From Persicaria tinctoria (lineage: Eukaryota > Streptophyta > Magnoliopsida > Caryophyllales > Polygonaceae): a stretch of DNA of 64,000 nucleotides. The position numbers and the translations under genes are program-made. This document shows positions 45,187 to 57,372 of this stretch, one piece after another. Under the pieces are notes generated by a model, which did not search any database, was not told the DNA's origin, and saw nothing but the letters and a program-made list of their open reading frames with translations. Each line of letters starts with the position of its first letter. The stretch's first letter is position 1. The stretch spans positions 22,282,314-22,346,313 of the forward strand of contig JBANSL010000003.1 in NCBI GenBank assembly GCA_037127255.1. Reading direction: 5' to 3'.

Positions 45187-46400
45187 GTCCCCCATAGTGG
45201 TTTAATTAGCTTTTTGTCCACCCCTAATTTTCTGGAAAAAATTGCCCTTATATCTAAACCTAATCTCATATCTCTTCCTGATCTCTCGCTCTCTTCCTCA
45301 CCCTTTCAGCACCAAGAAATCATCCTCTCCTGTCTCCTCTCGATCTCTTGCTCAATCTCTCGATCTCCCTCAATCTCTTGCTCTCTTCCTCAGCCAGCTC
45401 CTCCATCTCCTTCCTCATCCTCCCCTGCCGCCGCATTAGCGCCGCCATGATCGACTTCACAGGAGACGACGGCGGGAACGGCCACCGCAAGATCTGCCTC
45501 GGCGTGCTCCGCGCCGACGAGCGGTTGACCCCATCGGGGTAAGGGCTTAGCCATGGAGATTGAGCCGACGACGATTGCCTCATGAAGGTACTTGACGCAG
45601 CGTCGGAAGCAGCGATTGCCTCAACCGGGGACGCCTCCACGGCGGCGGAGGGTGCGGCCGTGTTGTCGTTATTCACGGCTGAGACGTTCCTGCTGTAGCA
45701 GAGCCCCATATCGACGGCTATAACCGGTGAAGAGGTGTGAATGTGAGATCGATTTTAGGTCGTCAATGTCACATCGGCCGGCGGAGATTGCGCTTTGCGG
45801 ACTCTCGATTTCTCCGGCCAAGGACGTACAAGAAACCGCCGAGGTGATCCAACGCAGGAGATTCAACAACCTTATATTTTTTTCTTCTCTGTTCTACTCT
45901 TTCTTCTTCTTCTGCACTTTTGGCTCTATCCAACACAAGAGAGTTCTGATTTTTTCTCTCTTTCTTCTTTTACATCATGAAAATGATTTGGAATGTCATA
46001 AGGTGAAAACTACTGGATTGTTGATTCCAATGGCTCTTGCTTATTCTTGGATCGAGGAATCGACTAGTATGTATAATGCTAAAATGCTGAAATTTTATAT
46101 GGTTGTCCGCATCTATTTAGTGTATTTTTTGGGTGTTCTACTTGGTGAATTTGTATGTCCGCATCATTGTTGTCGGTACCATTTTTTGACTTTTCTATTG
46201 TTGTCCGTATAATTGGTTTCAAAAACTTCGGTTTTAGCAACCTCGGTTTCAACAACTCCGGTTTCATTTTTGGACTGTTCTATTGTTGTCCGCATCATTG
46301 GTTTCAACAACTCCGGTTTCAACAACGTCGGTTTCAACAACCTCGACTTCTGCAGTTTCAGCAACACTAGTGGACATTTATCTAATATGGATAGGTTGGT
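45187..46400. mobile_element. Outer repeat copy 2 (possible Pack-MULE) with a captured kinase fragment
   Basis: The left edge (TTGAGAGAGTGTCCCCCATA...TTTTTGTCCACC...AAAAAATTGCCCTTA) matches the left edge of copy 1 across its MULE insertion point. The right edge carries the GGTTTCAACAACTCC minisatellite (46210-46365) and GTGGACATTTATCTAATATGG. The two edges share inverted TTAG(C/A)T...TGTCCAC words, as in TIR elements, but I could not confirm a target duplication. It contains the N-terminal region of a CRK kinase gene on the minus strand. Confidence 0.45.
45320..45709 (-). pseudogene. CDPK-related kinase (CRK) N-terminal fragment
   Basis: The 129-residue minus frame starts MGLCYSRN (Gly2 and Cys4 fit N-myristoylation and palmitoylation), continues with an Ala/Ser-rich variable stretch and then SSARSTPRQILRWPFPPSSP followed by VKSI. 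CRK proteins share this N-terminal design: MG.C, a variable region, then STP.R.FKRPFPPPSPAKHI just before the kinase domain. No kinase domain follows, and after about residue 100 the frame turns into low-complexity Arg/Glu. It is a captured gene start, not a working kinase. Confidence 0.6.
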
Positions 46401-46537
46401 GGATAAAATGCTAATAAAGACTGAAAATATGGATATTCTAGTAAACACATCGGAATAATATCTAATTTATTATGATACAAATAAATAAGTTTTCAAGAGA
46501 ATACGGATTAATAACTTATGATACACTCGGTATCTTA

Positions 46538-47463
46538 GGGAGTGTTTGTTAGGGGGTGGGAGGGGATGTCGCGTGTGGGGATGGGTTTTCGGGGCGCGCG
46601 CGGGCGTGTTTGGCAAGGGGAGCGCGGGGATGGAGGAGGATGGGAAGCAGGGGATGCGGGGGATGGGAAGGGGTGCAGAGTCCACCTGGTTGAAGGAGGA
46701 TTGAGGGGATGGGAAGGTGGGTGTGCCCAAATTTTCCCTCAAACCCAAAACCCCCCATTTTCTTAATTGTTTTTCATGTTAGCCGCCACCACCAACCATC
46801 ACCCACCTCCCCCACCTTCCTCCTGTCGCCGGCCACCGTACCACACCAGCCCCTTCACCAACTAAAGTAAGCGCTGGAAACCACCCACCAACTTCCGCAA
46901 CCGGCCGAGCAAAAGCTTCACCACCGTCCCTCGCGCAACAGCACCGCCGAGCACCTCCGCACCTACACCTCGCGAAGACCGAAGGCCGAGAAGCGCAACC
47001 CGAGTCCTTGTCAAGTCCAATCGGCTCTCCGACGAACCCGACGAGCTCGAATCCGCTCGGTGAGTATCTATCCTCCTTTCGACTCCCCTTTCCGATTCCT
47101 TGAGTGTGCATCTCGTTCGTATTGCTTGAACTGGCCGAGAGAGAGCATTGGAGAGCGAGAGTCATGTGAGCAAGCCGGAGAGCGAGGGGAGACAACCGGA
47201 TTGAAGAAGATGACCATTCAAGAAGATAAGTTGGGAGGGGCATTTGAGATGGACATTTTCGTCCTTTCATGTGTGGGGGCAATTGTGTCTTTTTGGGTGT
47301 CTTCATCCCCAAATAATTTAACACTCAACCAAACACGAACGAAATTAAACTTTCTTCAAATATCCACCCCCTCTACCCCAGAATTCGATCCCCATCCCTT
47401 CCACCCCAAAAATCCATCCTTATTCACCTATCCACCTATCCCATCCCGTAGCCAAACATTCCC
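46538..47463. mobile_element. Harbinger-type (Tourist-like) element
   Basis: GGGAGTGTTTG at the left and inverted GGGAATGTTTG at the right, with TTA on both sides (46535-46537, 47464-47466), the Harbinger target site. Length 926 bp; the ends are G-rich on the plus strand at the left and C-rich at the right, giving a long imperfect hairpin. The middle (46780-47060) is GC-rich and coding-like but I recognise no protein. Confidence 0.8.
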
Positions 47464-47710
47464 TTAATACGGAGTAGAATGATGGATGCAAACGGCTTTC
47501 TTGGTCGTCCCACCATGCGATGAAACAGTTCAACAAATTAAGACAGACTGGAGTAATTTATAAAAGTCATCAAGAAAGACCGAATTTAAATAAAAAGGGC
47601 ACCAACGTACGCTTTTCGCCATTAATCAAACGTACTAAAGGTGGACCAATTAATTAATGGATTTGAAGTCAACTGGTGAGATGGAACTTGCAGTACACGG
47701 ATCGATCGAG

Positions 47711-47719
47711 TATATAAAT
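47711..47719 (+). promoter_or_regulatory. TATA box of the disrupted secreted-protein gene
   Basis: TATATAAAT lies about 30 bp upstream of the copia insertion site at 47742/51969. With that copia element removed, the TATA box is about 70 bp before the ATG at 52012, a normal plant spacing. Confidence 0.55.
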
Positions 47720-47742
47720 GTATACTGCAAATTAATGGTGAG

Positions 47743-50700
47743 TGTAGAATAGCGGAATTGATGTAAAGTCCTCCTTGAGGGTTTTCATTCATTGATATAA
47801 CATATATATAGGTTACAAAGGTATTGGGCCTTAACGGGCTTTCAGCCCACTATACAATAGGAGACCTATGTAATCTATCAAACCCCCGCAGTCGAAACGG
47901 GAGGGGTCCGTACAGTGAGACTGGAACGAAAATCAATGAATAACTGTCTTGGTAAACCCTTGGTGAATATATCAGCGTACTGATAAGAGGACGGGACATG
48001 TAGAACGCGGACATGTCCAATGGCAACCTTGTCCCTGACGAAGTGGAGATCAAGCTCAATGTGCTTCGTGCGTTGATGCTGGACTGGGTTGCTAGCAAGG
48101 TAGACGGCGGAGACGTTGTCAGTGTAGACCAGAGTGGCCTTCTGTAAGGGGCAACGGAGCTCAAGCAGGAGATTGCGGAGCCAAGAGCATTCAGAGACAA
48201 CGTTGGCAACTCCCCTGTATTCGGCTTCAGCGCTGGAGCGAGACACGACAGACTGACGCTTGGCCGACCATGACACAAGTGTGTCATTGAGGAAGACACA
48301 GTAACCAGATGTGGAGCGACGCGTGTCAGGACAACCACCCCAATCCACATCAGTGTAAGCAACAAGGTCAAGCTTAGAGGAAGGAGTGATCGTGGTGCCG
48401 AGCTCGAGTGTGCCGCTGATGTACCGGATGATCCGCTTTAAGGCATGAAAGTGGGGTTCCCTGGGGGCATGCATAAATAAGCAGATCTGCTGAACGGCGT
48501 AACTGATATCAGGTCTGGTGAAGGTGAGATACTGAAGAGCACCAGCAAGGCTCCTGTATAGCGTCGGATCATCTACCAAAGGACCTGAGTGAGCGCTGAG
48601 CTTGTTTGATGTATCGACAGGGGTGGCGACCGGATTGCAGTTACTCATGTTAGCCCGACCAACAATTTCAGCCGCATACTTACTCTGTGAGAGGAATAGC
48701 CCAGACGAGTGCCGCTGAACAGCAACTCCCAAGAAGTAAGACAACGGGCCCAAATCTGACATAGCGAATTAAGCACTGAGCTGTGATATAATCGACGTTC
48801 GAAGAGCATCAGAAGAGGCGGTGAGAATGATGTCGTCAACATATAGGAGCAGAAATGCCATGTCGGAGCCTCTGCGATAGATGAACAGGGACGAATCCGA
48901 GCGGCTGCCAATGAAACCCAAGCGGAGCAAATGAGAAGCAAAGCGCTGAAACCAAGCTCGTGGAGCCTGTTTCAGACCATACAGAGAGCGCTTCAGGAGA
49001 CAGACGTGCTTAGGACGATTGGCATCAGTAAATCCCGGCGGCTGAAACATGTAGACTGTCTCATTCAGGTGACCATGCAGAAAAGCGTTCTTGACATCGA
49101 GCTGATGAATGGCCCATTTGCGCGACAGAGCTAAACTTAATACTACTCGGATAGTGGCAGGCTTGACCACGGGGCTGAAGGTCTCATCACAATCAATACC
49201 CACCTGTTGGGACCGACCGTTGACGACAAGACGTGCTTTATAGCGCTCCAACGTCCCATCAAAGCGGAACTTGTGACGGAAGAGCCACATACAGCGAACG
49301 ACGTTCGCCGCTGGAGGGCGCGGGACAAGAACCCAAGTACCATTCTTTGTAAGGGCCCTGTATTCGTCGAGCATAGCCGCCTGCCAATTCGGGTCGAGGA
49401 GGGCTGTTTTGTGGGAGGTGGGGATGGGGGAGAGGGAGGGCTGGGAGCCGGGAAGGACGGGGGAGACGGAGGTAGGTGCGGCAGGAGCGGCGGGCGCCGC
49501 CAGGAGGGGGTGCGGCGTGGCGGGCGCCGCAAAATAGGTGGCGGCGGGCGCGGCAGGTGGTGCGGCGGGCGCCGCTATGGCTGCGGCGGGCGCTGCCAGG
49601 AGGGGGGAACTTGCGGCGGGTGCCGCAGCTGGGGTTGCGGCGGGCGCGACAGGGGCAGCGGCGGGCGCCGCACGTAGGGGAGGGGATGGTGTTTGATGAT
49701 GTGATGGACGGTGGATAGCGGGGTGATGGGTGGTGGTCATGGAGACGATCTGACGGGGTCGGAAGACTCCGGAGACGCTGCGGGTGTGTGGTCTTGTGGT
49801 GGGGGGTGGCGAGGGAGGTGGGGGAGGGGGAGACGCAGGAGCACCGGGAGAGCTCTGGGGAAGAATGAAGTGAGGGAATGGTGACTCAGACTCTGTCGAC
49901 GACACAGGGGGTGTGGGAGACGCGAAGGGAAATCGCGACTCATCAAAAGTGACATGACGAGACAGAATGATCTTGTGGGTCTTGATATCGAGGCAAATGT
50001 AACCGCGATGATCGGACGGGTAGCCTAGGAAGACACAAGGGGTGGAGCGCGGGTGAAGCTTGTGGGGGGCGGTGGATGACTGATTAGGGAAGCACAAGCA
50101 ACCAAAGGTACGAAGGTGATCATACCTAGGCTCGGCGTAATAAAGTGTCTGAGATGGCGAGCGATGGTGTAGGGTAGTGGAAGGGAGAATGTTCAGGAGA
50201 TAACATGTGGTGGATAAGACGTGAGGCCAATAGGGAAGGGGAATAGATGCGTGGAAGAGGAGAGAGCGCATCATATTGGTAATTGTTCTGATGATTCTTT
50301 CTGCCTTGCCATTCTGCTGAGAAGTATAGGGGCAAGACAAGCGATATGAAATCCCATGTGCGGCAAAGAAGGAGTGAAAGTCTTTGTTGTCAAATTCACG
50401 ACCATTGTCACATTGGAAACATTTGATGGACATGTGGAACTGTGTTTTGATGTAGGCATGGAATCTGGCAAAAATAGGAAACACTTGGGACTTGAAATGC
50501 AACGGGAAGACCCATAAGTAATGAGTGTAGTCATCCAGAAATAAGAGGTAGTACTTGTGACCCTCGTTGCTAGGCACGGGAGAGGTCCAAATGTCGCTGT
50601 GAATGATATCAAAGGGAGCAAGGGTAGAGGTCAAAGACCGTTGGAACGGCAGTCTGGCATGTTTGCCTAGTTGGCAGGAAGAGCATAAACCAGAGCGTGG

Positions 50701-51963
50701 GTCTTTGGTACAGGTGACAAGGTTCTGGGAACGGAGGACATCTAGAACGGCAGCGCTGGGATGGCCCAGGCGTCAGGCTGGACGATGATGCCGAGAGGGC
50801 GACCGGACACGACTGACTGGACGCAGGAGGTGGTGTGACAGGGTAGAGCTCCCCGGTGCTGTTACATCTCATGCGAGTAACCCCCGTAGTAAGATCGTTC
50901 ACAGAGAAACCATAGGGATCAAACGTAAGAGAAACGTTGTTGTCAGTAGTGAACCGACGGATAGAGATAAGGTTTTTGACAATCTTTGGGGCAATAAGGA
51001 CATTGTTCAGGTGTAGTGGGTGGGTTGAGGTCTGTAAATTGGCGTGGCCAATTCCCGAAATAGCAAGACGATCACCATTTCCGACGATAATAGAGTGGGC
51101 AGGGCCCTTAAAAGAAATAGATGAGAGGTTACCTGATGAGTTCGTCATGTGGGAGGTGGCACCAGTGTCCATGTACCAAGAAGATTCTGAAGATGTCGGC
51201 ATCGTAGAGGAGAAGGCGTGATGCAGGTGATCGTAGAAGGCCATGGTAAGAATTGTTTTTTTTTTTTTTTTTTTTTGTATTGGCCACCTAACTTAATAAA
51301 TAATTAAGTTAGGGTCAGAAACGAAAAATGGGAGAACACAAGGGCTGTTTGTGTAATTTCTTCAAATTGGATTAAAAGAAATCCCTGATTTCTTCTTGCT
51401 GGGGCGTGGAAGCGCCGATCTTGGCGGTGGAGTTCGGCGGGAGAGGGAGCGAGGGAAGGTGGCGGAAAGGTGGCCCTTGGGCTCGGAGTGAGGCCGGTGG
51501 TGCTCGGATCTGGGGAACGGCGAGGGCGTGGATTCAGCGGGAGAGAGAGGGAGGGACAGCGAGAGTGGGGTGGCCGAGATCTGGGCTCGGGGTCGTCGCC
51601 GTGGTGGCCGGGTTAGGGGAGGAGAGGTCGAGGGAAGGCAAGGGACGACGGGATCTGGAGATCGAGCGAGGGCAAGGCAAGAGGCGAGGAAGGAGAGCGA
51701 GGCTGAGGAAGGCCGGATCTGGGCCGGAGAGGCGGCGGCGATGAGAAAGGTCGGAGGAAGGGGATGACCGGTGAGACGGGAGGATCAATTTAGGGTTCCG
51801 TGAGGAAGAAAAAGCCGTGATACCATGTAGAATAGCGGAATTGATGTAAAGTCCTCCTTGAGGGTTTCCATTCATTGAGATAACATATATATAGGTTACA
51901 AAGGTATTGGGCCTTAACGGGCTTTCAGCCCACTATACAATAGGAGACCTATGTAATCTATCA
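47743..51963 (-). mobile_element. Ty1/copia element with 138-bp LTRs and no gag
   Basis: LTRs 47743-47880 and 51826-51963 (two differences by eye), target duplication GTGAG at 47738-47742 and 51964-51968, primer site TGGTATCACGGC (51814-51825, initiator tRNA-Met with changes) and polypurine tract TGCGGGGGTT next to the 3' LTR (47881-47890). Between primer site and protease there are only about 570 bp of GC-rich leader and an A17-type tract, with no Gag. It is therefore a deletion derivative that still moved. Confidence 0.92.
47878..51244 (-). pseudogene. Copia protease-integrase-RT-RNase H polyprotein, broken
   Basis: 51244-50780 has the protease (SSWYMDTGATSHM). A frameshift near 50785 separates it from integrase: CSSCQLGKH-type zinc residues in another frame, then HSDIWTSPVP, CDNGREFDN and QNGKAERIIR (D, D, E). 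An Ala/Pro-rich linker (49480-49690, GGCGGGCGC repeats in DNA) precedes RT with WAIHQLDVKNAFLHG and the active site YVDD. A TAA at 48766-48768 (LSA*FAMSDLG) interrupts the polyprotein; 48762-47878 completes RT and RNase H (YTDVDWGGCPDTRRSTSGY, SSAEAEYRG, ADIFTKGLP). Confidence 0.9.
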
Positions 51964-52038
51964 GTGAGAGATCAAAAAAGTACTAATTGAGTTGTCGATC
52001 ACAATTCAGCAATGGAGCTTCACATTTCTAAGTCAATC

Positions 52039-52320
52039 TGTAAGCACATATGAATGTGCTTGATCAACACACAACAACCACACCAGCTCAGCCAGATCTC
52101 GGATCCTTAGTGACACATGAACACAAGGGCATATTGGTCTTTTCACTAGCTAACAAACTCCAACTGCATTTTGAACATTCTATATAGGCGGGAGTATAGG
52201 TCCATTGTAAACACTTTTTGATTCTTTCTGTTTTGCTGTAACAAACCGAAAACCTCCAATGGAGTGTTCTTGAGATTTCATCCAATTCATGATCAATTTC
52301 TTCGATTTCACAAATCCAAA
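52039..52320 (+). repeat. Copia 5' LTR
   Basis: 282 bp, TGTAAGCACATATG...AATCCAAA. It contains a TATATAGG box at about 52183 that could start element transcription. The 3' copy is 57091-57372. Confidence 0.95.
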
Positions 52321-52447
52321 TGGTATCAGAGCGTTGAGTTTCGATTTCTGGATTTTCGAAGATCAATTGATCTTCATTTGATTTCAGCTTCGCTTCCAAT
52401 TTCAGATCTATTTTTTTTTCTTTCTCTCGGCATTTTGTGTTGTCGTC

Positions 52448-55400
52448 ATGGCTGGACGAGGCAATCCAGGTGGTGCAAATAGCCAAGGATCTGGAACTGG
52501 AGATCCCAATGGCAATGGACAAGGGAGAGGAGGCACTTACACTCCTCCAAATGGACAAGGAAGAGGAATTGCTGTTACTCCTCCCGCACCTGGTGCAGGA
52601 ATGGGAAGAGGATGGAATTTTGCAAACGCATGCATGAATTTTGCGAACACAGGCATTCAATTCGGAGAGATAATGCAAGGTATGCATAACTCGCATGTCA
52701 ATCCATGTTTTCTGTCAAATTCCGATCATCCGGGAATGGTTTTAGTCTCTACTCCATTCAATGGATTGAACTTTACTAACTGGAGTCGTAGCATTAGAAT
52801 GGCTTTAGGAGCGAAAGCAAAACTCGGATTTATCACTGGGAGCTGTTTTAGGCCTGAGGAAGGTACTGAGGATTTTGAGAAATGGATGCGCGCCGATTCT
52901 ATGGTGATGTGTTGGATAATAAATTCGATGACGAGTGAGATTGCAGAAGGTTTCATGTATGTTGAAACCACAAAGGAACTGTGGGATGGGATCAAAGGTC
53001 GTTTTTATGAATCAAACGATCCTTTGGTTTATCAGCTAAGGCGAGATCTAGCTACTGTTAAGCAAGAAAACATCTCAGTTGGAGCCTATTTTGGGAAATT
53101 GAAACGGATTTGGGATGAATTACAATTCTTAGATGCTTTGCCTGTATGCAACTGTGGTGGTTTCAATCAGTGCAACTGTGGTGTAGTAAAGAAAATGTTA
53201 GAAAGGGAAGAGAAAGCAAAAGTCATGCAGTTCTTGATGGGATTGAATGATGTTTATGAAAATTTGAGGAGTAATGTCTTGTCAAAGGACCCCATGCCAG
53301 GTCTCAATAAAGCTTTTCAGATGGCTACACAAATAGAGAGATCTAAGGAGGTCACAGGAACAAGTCAGATGGATGTTGGGGCTCTTGCTGTGTTTAGATT
53401 CAATCAACAGGTTGAGTTGGAGGCAAATGCTGTGAATAGGTTCAGGTCTGAGTAGTTCAGACAATTTGATCAGGCTAAGAGAGATTACAAGAAAGCTAAG
53501 CTGGAAAGGCTCTGTGATCATTGTGGAGAGAGGGGACACACAAAGGATTTTTATTTCAAGCTTGTTGGCTACCCAGAGTGGTTTAAGGGGCCTAAAGAGG
53601 AGGAGAAATCCAAGCCCCATGGAAAGTTTGCTGCACAACTGGAGTATGGATCACAGGATACTCCTTTTGATGAATTTGTGCATGCTCAAACCAGTGCTAA
53701 GCCTGATCAGGCTATGATCAATGATGTCTTCCAAGAAGTGATGAAGATGATGAAAGGGAAAGCTCCCTTGGAGAGTGTTGATAGCTCTGCCAACCAAGCC
53801 ATGATCCACTTTGCAGGTACATTGAGTACTTCCTTTCTAATTGGTGTACATAAGTCTCAAAATGATGTTTGGATAGTAGATTCAGGTGCTACTAACCACA
53901 TAGCCTTTGATGTTGATATATTCTCTGAGATTTCTGATTTACATCCTCATATTAAGTTGGGTTTACCTGATGGGAATTGCATATCTGTGAGACAGCATGG
54001 AACAATTGTGTTGAATTCTGATTTGATTTTAAAGAATGTGCTTCTAGTTCCTCAGTTTCGTCATAATTTGCTCTCTGTGTCTAAGAGTTTGATTGATCAC
54101 AAGTTGAGATTCAGTTTTGATGCTCAGTACTGTTGGCTACAGGACCATACAACTAGTGTTATTCTAGCTAAAGGAACTGAAGCTAAAGGATTGTATGTGC
54201 TAAGGCCTCATGGAGTGGAGAAGAGCTATCTGTTGGATTCTCAGACCTTTAATACTAGTTGTTTCAGTTGTAATAACATGCCTTTGATGCATGCCAGACT
54301 TGGACATATGTCCTTTTCAAAGTTTCAGCATATCCCTGATTGTAAGAGCAGTGATGTAATAGACATACAATGTGATACTTGTGATATGACCAAGTTTCAC
54401 AAACTGAAATTTGATAGATGTGATTCTATTGCCTCTACTCCTTTTGAGCTCATCCATGTGGATGTTTGGGGCCCATACAGGGTTCAATCTAGGTGTGGTG
54501 CAAAGTATTTCTTGACAGTCCTGGATGATCATACTAGGACTACCTGGATCTACTTGATGCAAGACAAGGCACAAGTGTTTAGATTGCTGTTAGGTTTTAT
54601 TGAAATGGTTGAAACTCAATTTCAGGTTTCAGTTAAGAAAATCAGGTCTGATAATGGAACTGAATTCACTCAAAGCAAATGTATGGATTTGTTTGCTTCC
54701 AAAGGAATCATACATCAAAAATCTGCTCCAGGAGTTCATGAGCAAAATGGCCGGGTAGAAAGGAAACACAGACATCTTTTAGAAACAGCTAGAGCAATAA
54801 GACTACATGTTGGGCTCCCTTTAAAGTTTTGGGGTGACTGTGTGTTGGGCGCCACTCACATCATAAATAAAATGCCATCCTCAGTCCTAGGTTGGAAATC
54901 TCCATTTGAAATGCTCTACAAAGTTCCTCCACAGTATGATCAGTTAAGGGTAGTAGGCTGTCTTTGCTATGCACTTCAACCAAATGACTACAGAGACAAG
55001 CTGGGAACTGTTGCTAGGAGGTGTGTTTTCTTAGGCTATCCTCCAGGACAGAAAGCTTACAAACTTCTTGACATAGAAGGACAAACCATCATAATCAGTA
55101 GGCATGTCAAGTTTATTGAAAATGTCTTTCCCTTCAAATCACCTCCACCAGTGCCTGAACCTCCTCCCTCATTTGGTTCAATGGATGAAGAAGATATCCC
55201 AACCATTTCACTTCATCATTCTCCATCTCATGATCCTACATCCAATACACCCACAGTCACACCCCCTATGCCTGACCTTGCCAGCAACAACACACCCTCA
55301 TCTAGTGTCAGCATACCATCATCTCCTCTTATACCTACTCCCACTGCTCCAGTTGTCCAACCTGTTCATCTCATGCCTCTCAGAAGGGATATACATAGAC

Positions 55401-57084
55401 CTGCTAGGCTCCAAGACTTCATATGTTTAGGCGTACCTATGAGAAGCCAACCTGATTCTTCATTATCTGTCTCCTTTCATGTATCCAGTCTACAACATCT
55501 CTCCCCATCCTATGCTCAGTCCTTGGCCAATGTTTGTGCTGTGTTTGAACCTAATTCATACACCCAAGCCAAAGGTATAACAGAATGGGAAACAGCTATG
55601 AAGGCAGAATTAGATGCTCTCACTTCCAACCATACTTGGACTGTCATTCCATTGCCAGAAGGGAAAAAGGCTATAGGTTGCAAATGGATATTCAAAATCA
55701 AACATAGACCTGATGGTTCAATTGAAAGGTACAAAGAAAGGTTGGTGGCAAAGGGTTACAATCAGATCAAAGACAAGGACTATAAACAAACCTTTTCTCC
55801 AGTAGCAAAATTGTCAACTGTGAGAATCATCCTAGCACTTGCAGCTTGCAGAGGTTGGGTTCTCCACCAGCTAGACGTCAACAATGTTTTTCTCCATGGT
55901 TACCTTGATGAAGAAGTTTACATGTCTCCTCCACCAGGCTTCAAGGTACCTTCTGGTCATGTTTGCAAATTACAGAGGTCCCTTTATGGCCTTAAGCAAG
56001 CCAGCAGGCAGTGGAATGTTGAACTCACCAAGTTCATGATCACCCTTGGCTACTCTCAATCCAATCATGACTTTTCTCTATTCATCAAGGGCTCTGGATC
56101 TTCCATGACTGTAGCTTTAGTTTATGTAGACGACATGCTACTGCTAGGCAATTCTCATGAAGATATTGTTATGACCAAGGCTGCTCTACATAAACAGTTT
56201 ACCATCAAGGACTTGGGGAATCCTAGATACTTCCTAGGAATGGAGATTGCAAGGTCATTCTCAGGTATTTTGCTCAATCAAAGGAAATATGTCCTTGACA
56301 TATTATCAGATGCTGGCATGGAAGGGTGCAAAGAGTCTGAATTTCCTATGCAACATGGGGTGAAACTGTCTAGCAACATTGGTAATCCTATTGATAACTC
56401 TGAAGATTACAGAAGACTGGTTGGGAGGCTCCTCTATCTCACACTTACACGCCCTGACATATCTTATACTGTTCAACAGCTCAGTCAATTCATCCTTCAA
56501 CCATTAAAGCCACACTGGGAAGCATTGCTGCATTTGCTCAGATATCTCAAAGGCAGTTTCAACCTTGCTCTCTCATACCCAGCTACCTCATCCTTGGCAA
56601 TCAAGGCTTATAGTGATGCTGATTGGGGAAATTGTTTGGATATTGGGAGGTCATTATCAGGCTATTGTGTCTTCCTTGGCTCTTCCCTCATCTCGTGGAA
56701 GACCAAGAAGTAGAAAGTGGTATCCAAATCCTCAACTGAGAGTGAATACAGGAGCATGTCCTCTGCAGCAAGGGAGTTAGTCTGGCTTCAGGGTGTTCTT
56801 TCTGACCTGGGAATTGAGGCTGCCTTGCCAATTCAACTCCACTGTGACAACAAATCCGCACAACAACTTGCAGCCAATCCAGTGTTTCACGAGAGGACCA
56901 AACACGTCCGTATTGATGCTCATTTTATCCGAGAAATGGTGCACCAGGGATTCATTACCACCATCCATGTGCCCTCTGCTCTTCAACTTGCTGACATCCT
57001 AACTAAGGCCTTAGGTGCTAAACAACGTGCATTTCTTCGAGCCAAGCTGGGCCTTCTCACTCCTTGCATTGGTCCAGCTTGAGG
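52448..57084 (+). pseudogene. Copia gag-pol polyprotein with two nonsense codons
   Basis: A single frame of about 1545 codons. Gag starts MAGRGNPGGANSQG with Gly/Pro repeats, has LVSTPFNGLNFTNWSRSIRM and the zinc knuckle CDHCGERGHTKDFY, where the last Cys of the CCHC is Tyr. A TAG at 53453-53455 lies just before the knuckle. Pol has protease WIVDSGATNHI, integrase zinc motif and D-D-E (VDVWGPY, SDNGTEF, EQNGRVERKHR), RT with VDDMLL at the active site, and RNase H (YSDADWG). A TAG at 56711-56713 lies between SWKTKK and KVVSKSSTESEYRS, where relatives have Gln. Both stops are explained by CAG to TAG changes. Confidence 0.93.
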
Positions 57085-57090
57085 GGGGTA

Positions 57091-57372
57091 TGTAAGCACA
57101 TATGAACGTGCTTGATCAACACACAACAACCACACCAGCTCAGCCAGATCTCGGATCCTTAGTGACACTTGAACACAAGGGCATATTGGTCTTTTCACTA
57201 GCTAACAAACTCCAACTGCATTTTGAACATTCTATATAGGCAGGAGTATAGCTCCATTGTAAACACTTTTTGATTCTTTCTGTTTTGCTGTAACAAACCG
57301 AAAACCTCCAATGGAGTGTTCTTGAGATTTCATCCAATTCATGATCAATTTCTTCGATTTCACAAATCCAAA
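57091..57372 (+). repeat. Copia 3' LTR
   Basis: 282 bp, nearly identical to the 5' LTR. It ends five bases plus one codon before the Met cluster of the host exon, so its U3/R promoter points into the remaining gene. Confidence 0.95.

Larger units (their letters stand above)
52039..57372 (+). mobile_element. Nearly intact Ty1/copia element inserted in a coding exon
   Basis: LTRs 52039-52320 and 57091-57372 (282 bp each, four differences by eye). Target duplication CAATC at 52034-52038 and 57373-57377. The primer site TGGTATCAGAGC (52321-52332, initiator tRNA-Met) directly follows the first LTR; the polypurine tract TTGAGGGGGGTA (57079-57090) directly precedes the second. The LTR starts TG but ends CCAAA rather than CA; the primer site and target duplication agree on that end. 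One reading frame runs from 52448 to 57084 apart from two stops. Confidence 0.95.

Noticed and set aside
49480..49700. GGCGGGCGC array as a CpG-island promoter
   Set aside because: It encodes the Ala/Pro-rich linker between copia integrase and RT on the minus strand, which explains the composition.
51406..51767. Plus-strand GC-rich frames within the gag-less copia leader
   Set aside because: They lie antisense to the element in a G-rich leader, have low-complexity Arg/Gly content and no recognisable domain.
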